NCBI GenBank assembly: GCA_007130265.1
Contig: SLST01000243.1
Coordinates: 1-11,533, forward strand
Length of the DNA: 11,533 bases
From: Spirochaetales bacterium
GTDB taxonomy: Bacteria; Spirochaetota; Spirochaetia; DSM-27196; SLST01
Direction: 5' to 3'
Shown here: positions 1-6,237 of the stretch, one piece after another
How positions within the stretch are numbered: the first letter of the stretch is position 1
How the letters are laid out: each line of letters begins with the position of its first letter
Position numbers and translations under genes: made by a program
Notes under the pieces: generated by a model
What the model was told of the DNA's origin: nothing
The model's input: the letters and a program-made list of their open reading frames with translations, nothing else
The model's database searches: none

Positions 1-288
1 ACCCTCGAGGCGGCGAGGCCGGGCGCAGAGGTGCTCTGGTTCGGCGTCCCTGATGCGGACGCAAGGATCGACTTCGCCCCCTTTGCCGTCTTCCGGAAGG
101 GGCTTTCGATTCACGGTTCGTTCACCTCGGTGCGCAATTCCATGGAGGCGGTCGAGCTGCTCTCGTCGGGTGCGGTCCCGGTGGCGGACCTCGTGACTCA
201 TCGCGTCGGCCTTGATGAGGTGGAGGGGATGCTCGGAATACTCGCCGACGGCGGCGCGGATGCGCGCAAGATACTGGTATTGCCGTAG
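1..288 (+). CDS. Zinc-type (MDR) alcohol/polyol dehydrogenase, C-terminal part
   Basis: The reading frame is open from the first base and stops at TAG 286-288, so only the last 95 residues are visible and the start lies outside the window. The visible part begins in the Rossmann NAD(P)-binding half (PGAEVLWFGVP resembles the late beta-strand segment) and continues into the closing part of the catalytic domain. The phrase DLVTHRVGLDEVEGML followed by a KILVLP ending is the usual C-terminal signature of medium-chain dehydrogenases of the sorbitol / threonine / galactitol-phosphate dehydrogenase kind. Family knowledge says such enzymes oxidise secondary alcohols with NAD(P)+, usually with a catalytic zinc. 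The zinc ligands lie upstream and cannot be checked, so zinc dependence and substrate are unknown. It is followed by a promoter-like sequence that starts inside its last codons, so it is probably transcribed separately from fusA. Confidence 0.8.
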   Translation, partial: TLEAARPGAEVLWFGVPDADARIDFAPFAVFRKGLSIHGSFTSVRNSMEAVELLSSGAVPVADLVTHRVGLDEVEGMLGILADGGADARKILVLP

Positions 289-308
289 CACCTTCTATAC
301 ACTATATT
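280..308 (+). promoter_or_regulatory. Candidate sigma70 promoter for the fusA unit
   Basis: TTGCCG at 280-285 (4 of 6 matches to the -35 consensus) is separated by 17 bp from TATATT at 303-308 (5 of 6 to the -10 consensus). The -35 overlaps the stop codon of the upstream dehydrogenase. A start near 315 would leave a leader of about 105 nt before fusA. This rests on consensus matching by eye only. The local AT-rich patch in an otherwise GC-rich window supports it. Confidence 0.5.
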
Positions 309-420
309 GTGGCTCCCGGTTGAGGATCACGACCTGGAAGGTCACCTGAAGGCTCGTCGAGTCAACTTACCCATCGATCAGCGCAACGACTCATGACGAA
401 CTGGTGAACGGAAGGAAAAT
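309..420 (+). other. fusA leader region
   Basis: This is the rest of the gap between the dehydrogenase and fusA. It contains a small inverted repeat, GACCT 331-335 and AGGTC 339-343, with no T tract after it, so I do not call it a terminator. A four-codon ATG-ACG-AAC-TGG-TGA mini-frame at 393-407 has no ribosome binding site and is probably chance. The fusA ribosome binding site, an AAGGA at 412-416, ends this stretch. Confidence 0.4.
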
Positions 421-2514
421 ATGGCTATAGACGTCGAAAAAATGCGAAACATCGGGATCAGCGCGCATATCGATTCGGGCAAGACGACGCTGACCGAGCG
501 GATCCTCTTCTACTGCGAGAAGATCCACGCGATCCACGAGGTGCGCGGGCGGGACGGGGTCGGCGCGACCATGGACTCCATGGAGCTCGAACGCGAACGC
601 GGAATCACGATCGCCAGCGCATCCACCAATGTGACCTGGAAGAACCATCCTATCAACATCATCGACACGCCCGGCCACGTCGACTTCACGATCGAGGTGG
701 AACGGAGCCTTCGTGTGCTCGACGGGGCGGTACTCGTGCTCTGCGCCGTGGGTGGTGTTCAGAGCCAGAGCATCACGGTAGACCGGCAGCTGAGCCGCTA
801 TAACGTGCCGTTTCTCGCCTTCATCAACAAGGCCGATCGAACCGGCGCCAACCCGCGGAAGGTGTGTGAGCAGCTGCGCGCGAAGCTTGGTCACAATGCC
901 GTGATGATGCAGCTGCCCATCGGTCTGGAGGAGAAATTCGAGGGGCTTGTGGACCTCGTGACGATGCAGGCAGTCTACTTCGACGGTGCGGCCGGCGAGC
1001 AGCTGCGGTACGAGGAGGTGCCGGCGCACATGTCCCATGAGGCCGAACAGGCACGCGAGCAGCTCATCGACGCGGCGAGTATGTTCAGCGACGACCTCGC
1101 CGAGGCCTTCCTCGAGGGCGAGGTGACGCACGATCAGGTTCACGAGGCGGTGCGCACCGGTGTGCTCCGACGCGAGCTCACCCCCGTGTTTGTCGGGAGC
1201 GCGTACAAGAATAAGGGTGTGCAGACGCTACTCGACGCCGTGACCCGCTATCTGCCGGCTCCCGCGCAGGTCACGAATACCGCGCTTGACCTTGAGGCGG
1301 GCGAAGAACCGGTAGAGCTGTCATCCGGTTCTGCGGCGAAGACCGTTGCCCTGGCGTTCAAGCTCGAGGACACGAGCTATGGTCAGTTGACCTACATCCG
1401 GATCTACCAGGGTACCGTCAAGAAGGGCGACGAGCTGTTCAACACCCGCAGCCGACGCAAGTTCAAGGTCGGTCGACTGATACGCATGCACGCGAATCAC
1501 ATGGAGGACATCTCCGAGGCGCCGGCCGGGGACATCGTGGCACTGTTCGGGATCGACTGTGCGTCCGGGGATACGTTCTGCGATCCCTCGCTCGATTACT
1601 CCATGACGAGCATGTTCGTCCCGAATCCCGTCATCAGTCTGGCCATTCGCACGAAGGACAAGGCCTCGTCCGACAATCTGGCCAAGGCTCTCAACCGGTT
1701 CAGCAAAGAGGACCCTACGTTCCGAACCTACGTCGACCCTGAGAGCCAGGAGACCATCATCCAGGGTATGGGCGAGCTTCATCTCGACGTCTACGTCGAG
1801 CGCATGCGCCGCGAGTACAAGGCGGAGGTTGAGACCGGCGCTCCGCAGGTAGCGTACCGCGAGACGATCACGCAGCGGGCCGATTTCAACTACACTCATA
1901 AGAAACAGACCGGCGGCTCCGGGCAGTTTGGTCGTGTAGCCGGGTACCTCGAGCCACACCCGGAGGAGGATTACGAGTTTGTCGACGAGATTCGCGGCGG
2001 TGCGATCCCGAATGAGTTCATCACGAGTGTCGACAAGGGGTTCCGCCTCGCGATGGAGAAGGGGCGGCTCATCGGTTTTCCCATCGTTGGGGTGCGAGCG
2101 GTCGTCAACGACGGGAGCACTCACCCGGTCGATTCGTCGGACATGGCATTTCAGGCAGCGGGGCTGGGCGCCTTTCGTGAGGCGTACAATCGCGCGAAGC
2201 CGGAAATCCTTGAGCCCATCATGAAGGTCGTCGTCGAAGGGCCAACCGAGTTTCAGGGGAACGCGTTTGCGAGCATCAACCAGCGGCGGGGAATCATCCT
2301 GAGCTCGACCGAAACAGGCGCCTTTAGTGTCGTTGAAGCCGAAGTGCCGCTCTCAGAGATGTTCGGCTACTCGACGGTTCTGCGCAGCTTGACGCAGGGC
2401 AAGGCGGAGTACAGCATGGAGTTCCTGAAGTACGGGCGCGTGCCCAAGAGCATCGCAGAGGAACTGGTGGAGCGGTACCGGGAAGAGCGGAAAGCCGACG
2501 CGGTTCGGGCTTAG
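421..2514 (+). CDS. fusA: Elongation factor G, spd-type EF-G1 (translocase)
   Basis: This is the 697-residue, full-length GTPase that moves tRNAs and mRNA through the ribosome after peptide-bond formation; it acts in the cytoplasm. All G motifs are present: P-loop AHIDSGKT (15-22), switch I RGITI (60-64), DTPGH (82-86, with catalytic His86), NKAD (136-139) and GSAYKNKG after it. Domains II to V follow, including the domain IV phrase HKKQTGGSGQFGRV. The wording VGATMDSMELERERGIT near 47-63 and the HKKQ segment resemble mitochondrial EF-G1 and the spirochaete/planctomycete/delta group (spdEFG1) rather than ordinary bacterial EF-G. In that group, EF-G1 is known to keep translocation while a second paralogue handles ribosome recycling. 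The ATG at 421 follows an AAGGA 4 nt upstream. It is not beside rpsL, rpsG or tuf, unlike the classical str operon. It probably shares a transcript with the ATPase gene 13 bp downstream. Confidence 0.95.
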   Translation: MAIDVEKMRNIGISAHIDSGKTTLTERILFYCEKIHAIHEVRGRDGVGATMDSMELERERGITIASASTNVTWKNHPINIIDTPGHVDFTIEVERSLRVLDGAVLVLCAVGGVQSQSITVDRQLSRYNVPFLAFINKADRTGANPRKVCEQLRAKLGHNAVMMQLPIGLEEKFEGLVDLVTMQAVYFDGAAGEQLRYEEVPAHMSHEAEQAREQLIDAASMFSDDLAEAFLEGEVTHDQVHEAVRTGVLRRELTPVFVGSAYKNKGVQTLLDAVTRYLPAPAQVTNTALDLEAGEEPVELSSGSAAKTVALAFKLEDTSYGQLTYIRIYQGTVKKGDELFNTRSRRKFKVGRLIRMHANHMEDISEAPAGDIVALFGIDCASGDTFCDPSLDYSMTSMFVPNPVISLAIRTKDKASSDNLAKALNRFSKEDPTFRTYVDPESQETIIQGMGELHLDVYVERMRREYKAEVETGAPQVAYRETITQRADFNYTHKKQTGGSGQFGRVAGYLEPHPEEDYEFVDEIRGGAIPNEFITSVDKGFRLAMEKGRLIGFPIVGVRAVVNDGSTHPVDSSDMAFQAAGLGAFREAYNRAKPEILEPIMKVVVEGPTEFQGNAFASINQRRGIILSSTETGAFSVVEAEVPLSEMFGYSTVLRSLTQGKAEYSMEFLKYGRVPKSIAEELVERYREERKADAVRA

Positions 2515-2527
2515 GAGAGAGATCGAG

Positions 2528-3235
2528 ATGGTGAAGAACGAACTGGTCAAGAGGAGTCCTCTGCGAATACTCGAGAAGAGCATTCACGGCGAGGTTGGCA
2601 GGGGACATATTGGCGTAATCGCCGCCCGCAAGGGCACAGGCAAGACGGCTTGTCTCGTACACATTGCGACCGATCAGCTACTTCAGAACAAGCACGTGAT
2701 TCACGCGAGCTTTGCCGAACGTACCGATCACATCGTCAGCTGGTATGAGGACATTTTTGCGGAGATCGCCGAACGACGTGAGCTCGATAACGCGATGGAG
2801 GTTCACGATGAGCTGGTCAAGCATCGCGTCATCATGAACTTCGTGCAGAGCGAGATCGATGTTGCACAGTTTATCAAGAGCCTCCAGACGATGATGAAGG
2901 ACGGCGAGTTCGCGGCTGATCTCATCGTTGTGGACGGATACGATTTTGAGCATGGCACGCCGGAGACACTCGCCAGCATCCGGAGCTTCGCAGAGGAACA
3001 TGGTCTGGCTTTCTGGTTCAGTGCGAGTATCCATCGCGATGATCCGCGTACCGACGAAAACGGCGTTCCGGTCCTGCTCAGCTCCTACATTGATTCCATT
3101 TCCGTTCTCATCACGCTGCACGCGGAGTCTGATTGCGTCAAGCTGAGCCTCTGCAAAGATCACGACCGGTACGTGGCCGAGGATCTGCACTTGCAGCTCG
3201 ATCCACGGAGCCTGCTCATCGCACAGGACTCATAG
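2528..3235 (+). CDS. RecA/KaiC/DnaB-like P-loop ATPase, function unknown
   Basis: This is a 235-residue soluble protein with no signal peptide or membrane segment. A Walker A motif is visible (A33 followed by RKGT and then G38-K39-T40), and a Walker B-like strand DLIVVDG has its Asp at 136. A beta-strand with SFAER (61-65) sits where RecA-fold proteins sense nucleotide. The order and spacing suggest one RecA-fold core domain of the KaiC/DnaB/RadA kind with no attached DNA-binding or hexamerisation domain. I do not recognise a named family. It starts 13 bp after the fusA stop, and its GGAG-type ribosome binding site (2514-2519) overlaps that stop region, so co-transcription and perhaps coupled translation are likely. 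The context hints at a role near translation or ribosome handling, but this is inference. It could equally be a regulatory ATPase that only shares the promoter. Confidence 0.8.
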   Translation: MVKNELVKRSPLRILEKSIHGEVGRGHIGVIAARKGTGKTACLVHIATDQLLQNKHVIHASFAERTDHIVSWYEDIFAEIAERRELDNAMEVHDELVKHRVIMNFVQSEIDVAQFIKSLQTMMKDGEFAADLIVVDGYDFEHGTPETLASIRSFAEEHGLAFWFSASIHRDDPRTDENGVPVLLSSYIDSISVLITLHAESDCVKLSLCKDHDRYVAEDLHLQLDPRSLLIAQDS

Positions 3236-3328
3236 GACTGCGGCCGCTCGTGTACGATCGCTGAGGCCCAGGATTCCGCCGAAACACTCGGAGTCACTCG
3301 CGCGGATGCCGAATGACCGTGCCTGAGC
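3236..3328. other. Convergent gap between the ATPase gene and korC
   Basis: These 93 bp separate two converging transcription units. I looked for a bidirectional terminator and found only weak elements: a 4-bp stem CCGA/TCGG around 3279-3291 and a ten-base palindrome CTGAGCTCAG (3323-3332) that overlaps the korC stop. Neither has a T tract. Termination here is either factor-dependent or uses a structure I cannot see by eye. Confidence 0.5.
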
Positions 3329-3889
3329 TCAGAACGTCAATACCCTTTCGCGTGCCAGTGCCGTTCCGGCTTCCAGCGCGCGAAGATTACTCTCACGGAA
3401 ACGCGCCGGAAATCGACGGCTGACGGTGTTCTTCAGCGACTCGAGAGATACGATTGGAATGAGACGGCACAGAGCCCCGAGCAGACACATGTTGAGGCCG
3501 CGGACGGACAGGTCGTCGCCGCCGTCCAGTGCTACCATCGTTTCATGAAACGGCAGCTCCAGCGCCCGGGAATTCGCGTGCTGCCAACGCTTCACGTAGA
3601 ACGGATCGGTGATTGCCACGCCTCCCGGGCGGACCAGTGACGAAAACCGGTCATAGGCAAACTGGCTCAGGCAGACCAGCACGTTCGGCTCGAGCACCTT
3701 GGGGAACCATATCTCGGAGTCCGCGATGATGACATCGCTTCGTGCAGAGCCGCCCCTGGCTTCCGGACCGTATACCTGGGTCTGCACCGCATTGAGCTCC
3801 TCGCCAAAAACCGCGGCCTCCGCAAAAACCCGGGCTGCGGTGATGACGCCCTGGCCTCCAGTCCCAGAGAAGAGGAATCGCTGGATCAT
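3329..3889 (-). CDS. korC: 2-oxoacid:ferredoxin oxidoreductase, gamma subunit
   Basis: This 186-residue protein belongs to the pyruvate/2-oxoglutarate ferredoxin oxidoreductase gamma family, and its length is usual for a stand-alone KorC. The N-terminal phrase FSGTGGQGV (residues 7-15) is the family signature; it is followed by the TQVYGPEARGGSARSDVI stretch typical of the subunit. In the complex the gamma subunit packs against alpha and beta and helps form the coenzyme A site, as known from related enzymes. It is the last gene of a four-gene operon. Its ATG (3889-3887) overlaps the korB stop in an ATGA arrangement, which suggests translational coupling, with a weak GGAAGA-type ribosome binding site inside korB. 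Nothing looks truncated. Confidence 0.92.
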   Translation of the reverse strand: MIQRFLFSGTGGQGVITAARVFAEAAVFGEELNAVQTQVYGPEARGGSARSDVIIADSEIWFPKVLEPNVLVCLSQFAYDRFSSLVRPGGVAITDPFYVKRWQHANSRALELPFHETMVALDGGDDLSVRGLNMCLLGALCRLIPIVSLESLKNTVSRRFPARFRESNLRALEAGTALARERVLTF

Positions 3890-4746
3890 GGCGATTCTTC
3901 CCGTGCGGCGCTCGCGGCCTGCTGCATCGCCCGTTCTATCACCCCGGTTCGATACGCCTCGCAGTACTCGGGCCGCTCTTCCCTGCGGAAGAGCCCGATC
4001 GGAACCGGTGCATGAGTCGCATCAGTCCACCCGGATAGCCCGTCCGGCGCGGTCTGATCCGGGGTAACCTTCACCGTCCGGTCACGAAAACCTTCCATCA
4101 TTGCTACTGCATCTCCAGCGTCGTTCCTTCGCCCGTAGTACGTGGGGCACTGCGAGAGTACTTCTACGACCGAGAACCCTTTATGCTCTATGGCGGCAGC
4201 GAGCAGGCGAGTCATCTCACGGGCGTGATAGGTGGTCGTTCTCGCGACAAACGAGGCACCGGCGGCGCCGGCAAGCTGAACGACATCGAACGGCGGGTCG
4301 ACCGTTCCATACGGCGCCGTGGTCGCGTGATCGCCGCACTCGGTGAGCGGCGAGTGTTGACCGCCGGTCATCCCGTAAATCGAGTTGTTCATGATAACCG
4401 CCGTCACGTCGATGTTGCGCCGGGCGGCGTGGATGAAATGGTTGCCCCCGATCGCGAGGGCGTCTCCGTCGCCCATCGGCACTATCACCTTCAGCAGCGG
4501 CCAGGCCATCTTCGTGCCGGTGGCGAACGCAAGCGCCCGCCCATGAAGTGTGTGCATCGTGTGGAAGTCGACATACCCCTGCATTCGGGCCGAGCACCCG
4601 ATTCCGGAGATCATCACGATGTCGTTCTTCTCGAGCCCAAGCTTCTCAATGGCGCGCAGAAGGCTGTTCAACACGATGCCGTGTCCGCACCCGGGACACC
4701 AGATATGCGGCATGAAGCGCTTTCTCAGATAGTCCGTCGTCGCCAT
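3886..4746 (-). CDS. korB: 2-oxoacid:ferredoxin oxidoreductase, beta subunit (TPP-binding)
   Basis: This 286-residue subunit holds thiamine diphosphate and one iron-sulfur cluster, and carries out oxidative decarboxylation of the 2-oxoacid. The TPP motif starts with GDGD at 92-95 and closes with NN at 120-121, the expected spacing. The cluster ligands expected for this family are visible as Cys17 and Cys20 (WCPGCGHG), Cys51 (GIGCSAR) and Cys200 (SQCPTYYG). The N-terminal YLRKRFMPHIWCPGCGHG phrase is typical of KorB of the 2-oxoglutarate type. Its ATG follows the korA TAG with no base between, and the GGAAAGGG stretch at the end of korA can serve as ribosome binding site. It overlaps korC by 4 bp. 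Branched-chain 2-oxoacid or pyruvate as substrate cannot be excluded from sequence alone. Confidence 0.95.
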   Translation of the reverse strand: MATTDYLRKRFMPHIWCPGCGHGIVLNSLLRAIEKLGLEKNDIVMISGIGCSARMQGYVDFHTMHTLHGRALAFATGTKMAWPLLKVIVPMGDGDALAIGGNHFIHAARRNIDVTAVIMNNSIYGMTGGQHSPLTECGDHATTAPYGTVDPPFDVVQLAGAAGASFVARTTTYHAREMTRLLAAAIEHKGFSVVEVLSQCPTYYGRRNDAGDAVAMMEGFRDRTVKVTPDQTAPDGLSGWTDATHAPVPIGLFRREERPEYCEAYRTGVIERAMQQAASAAREESP

Positions 4747-5907
4747 CTATATACCCTTTCCCTGGATCACCCGCACGAGGTGCTTGATATCAGCCGGTGT
4801 GATCATCTCCCCGTCAACCCTATTCGCCAGGAACACGCGTTCGGGCATCTCCACCGCGGCCTTCACCTCGTGGACGATCTGGCCCATGTTCATCTCAACC
4901 ACGACCACGTAACTCGCCCCGCGACACCGCTCACGAACCAGCTCTCCGGGGAATGGCCAGAGTGTCTGTAGCTCGATCAGGCCCATCCGCATGCCAACAG
5001 CGCGCCGGTCCTCCATGATGTGCCGGGCGCTTCTCGCACTCGCACCGTAGGAGATGAGCATGATCTCCGCATCCTCGGTGTTCCATTCCTTCGTGAAGGT
5101 AAGGTCGCGCTTGCGGTTCTCGAGCTTGTTCATGAGGTGATGAATGAGGTCGTTGGTGACCTGCGGGTTGTCGCTCGGAAACCCCCACATATCGTGATAG
5201 AGGCCGGTGACGTTGTAGCGATGCTCACCCCCGAAGTGTGACATGGGCAGGCGTCCGTCCTCGCGAGGGAAGTAGGGATGATAGTCGACATCCCGAGGCA
5301 CGCTCGTCAGCAGGCGTTCGGTCAGATCGTACTCTCCTGCATCAGGGATTCGAACCGGCTCACGCATGTGCCCGACGATCTCGTCGATCAGCACGACCAC
5401 GGGTGTCCGGAACGTCTCGGAGGCGTTGAACGCCCGGATCATGGTTTCGAAGAGATCCTGATGGGTGCTCGCGCTGAGGCAGACGATCGCATGGTCTCCG
5501 TGAGTACCCCACCGAACCTGCATCACATCGCCCTGGCTCGCGTGGGTAGGTAGACCGGTAGACGGACCGCCGCGCTGTACGTCCACGATCACCAACGGTA
5601 CCTCAGCCATGATCGCGTACCCAACCGCTTCCTGCATCAGCGAATAGCCTGGACCGCTGGTGGCCGTCATCCCCTTCAGCCCGGTGAGCGACGCGCCGAT
5701 GACCGAGCACAACGAGCCGATCTCGTCCTCCATCTGAAGGCAGGTCCCTCCCACCTCCGGCAGACGCAGCGCCAGGCGTTCGGCGACCTCCGTTGACGGC
5801 GTGATCGGGTACCCGGCGTAGAAACGCATTCCGGCGTAGATGGCCGCCTCAGCGCAGACCTCGTTGCCCTGCAGAAACTCAATCCTCCCGGATCTCTTCT
5901 GCGTCAC
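4747..5907 (-). CDS. korA: 2-oxoacid:ferredoxin oxidoreductase, alpha subunit
   Basis: This is a 386-residue alpha subunit carrying the pyrimidine-binding half of the TPP site and the C-terminal core domain. Visible family motifs, numbered from the GTG start, are GNE (14-16), YPITPSTE (33-40), the MEDEIGS segment (59-65), TSGPG (83-87) and RGGPSTGLPT (112-121). I place the start at GTG 5907-5905, not at the longer ATG at 5970, for three reasons. The extra residues are Arg-rich and unlike the family, and they would overlap the ferredoxin gene in another frame. The GTG forms a GTGA overlap with the ferredoxin stop. An AAGAGG (5920-5915) lies 7 nt upstream of it. The 3' end abuts korB directly. 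With korD, B and C it forms the complex that converts a 2-oxoacid plus CoA to acyl-CoA and CO2 while reducing ferredoxin. Confidence 0.94.
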   Translation of the reverse strand: MTQKRSGRIEFLQGNEVCAEAAIYAGMRFYAGYPITPSTEVAERLALRLPEVGGTCLQMEDEIGSLCSVIGASLTGLKGMTATSGPGYSLMQEAVGYAIMAEVPLVIVDVQRGGPSTGLPTHASQGDVMQVRWGTHGDHAIVCLSASTHQDLFETMIRAFNASETFRTPVVVLIDEIVGHMREPVRIPDAGEYDLTERLLTSVPRDVDYHPYFPREDGRLPMSHFGGEHRYNVTGLYHDMWGFPSDNPQVTNDLIHHLMNKLENRKRDLTFTKEWNTEDAEIMLISYGASARSARHIMEDRRAVGMRMGLIELQTLWPFPGELVRERCRGASYVVVVEMNMGQIVHEVKAAVEMPERVFLANRVDGEMITPADIKHLVRVIQGKGI

Positions 5908-6110
5908 GATGCCGCCTCTTCGACGATTGCGATGGCGAGATCGGGACAGCGGATCTCGCAGTCGCCACACCAGATGCAGTCGTCCGGCCGCGCCACAACG
6001 ACCTTCCCTTCGCGATCGAGCTCGAGGACGTCCTTCGGGCAGAAGGCAACGCAGATTCGACAGCCCTTACACCAGTGCCTATTCACTTCGAGTCGGCGTT
6101 CCATGCTCAT
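5904..6110 (-). CDS. korD: Ferredoxin-like delta subunit, 2x[4Fe-4S]
   Basis: This 68-residue protein has two complete bacterial ferredoxin motifs: Cys14, 17, 20, 24 followed by Pro25, and Cys45, 48, 51, 55 followed by Pro56. Each should bind a [4Fe-4S] cluster. As the delta subunit of a 2-oxoacid oxidoreductase it should carry electrons from the beta subunit cluster to an external ferredoxin. I chose the ATG at 6110 because a GGGAG lies just upstream (spacing about 4 nt). The in-frame ATG at 6104 is the alternative and would place the same site about 10 nt away. The longer frame back to 6146 adds residues with no family resemblance. It is the first gene of the operon korD-korA-korB-korC, and its stop overlaps the korA GTG by 4 bp. 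Confidence 0.92.
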   Translation of the reverse strand: MSMERRLEVNRHWCKGCRICVAFCPKDVLELDREGKVVVARPDDCIWCGDCEIRCPDLAIAIVEEAAS

Positions 6111-6237
6111 TGAACTCCCATTGACTCCGTGCTTCCAGCGTACCACGACTTCATGCCGCAGAACACCACTTTTCGTTCAACCCTCCCCATGGGAGATGCC
6201 CTGTGGTACACTGACCTTTTCCCTGGGAGAGGCGTCT
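6111..6237. promoter_or_regulatory. Divergent promoter region between korD and the GH5 gene
   Basis: These 127 bp separate divergently read genes. An imperfect inverted repeat (10 of 11 bases) is present: CAGCGTACCAC at 6136-6146 and GTGGTACACTG at 6203-6213. Read outwards, each arm gives an extended -10-like TGGTACNCT, on the minus strand at 6145-6137 and on the plus strand at 6204-6212. Predicted starts would lie about 19-20 nt before each start codon. The -35 regions are poor matches in both directions. An eight-base palindrome CCCATGGG lies between the arms near 6186-6193. The GH5 ribosome binding site GGGAGAGG is just before its ATG. Confidence 0.4.

Noticed and set aside
331..343. GACCT/AGGTC hairpin as terminator of the dehydrogenase gene
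   Set aside because: The stem is only 5 bp, with no T tract, and it lies downstream of the candidate fusA promoter.
393..407. Four-codon mini-frame (M-T-N-W) before fusA as a leader peptide
   Set aside because: There is no ribosome binding site, no attenuator hairpin after it and no codon pattern suggesting regulation; it is likely chance.
391..1143. Long minus-strand open frame opposite fusA (250 codons)
   Set aside because: It lies wholly opposite a certain EF-G gene, has no recognisable domain, and is the kind of antisense frame that GC-rich coding DNA produces.
1321..2124. Second long minus-strand open frame opposite fusA (267 codons)
   Set aside because: Same reasoning: its composition mirrors the sense codons of EF-G and it has no motif or ribosome binding site.
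4183..4971. Plus-strand open frame of 262 codons across korB and korA
   Set aside because: It is antisense to two strongly supported subunits and crosses their junction; it is His/Arg/Val-rich with no family resemblance.
5908..5970. N-terminal extension of korA to an ATG at 5970
   Set aside because: The 21 extra residues are Arg-rich, overlap korD out of frame and match nothing in KorA; GTG 5907 has a ribosome binding site and a GTGA overlap.
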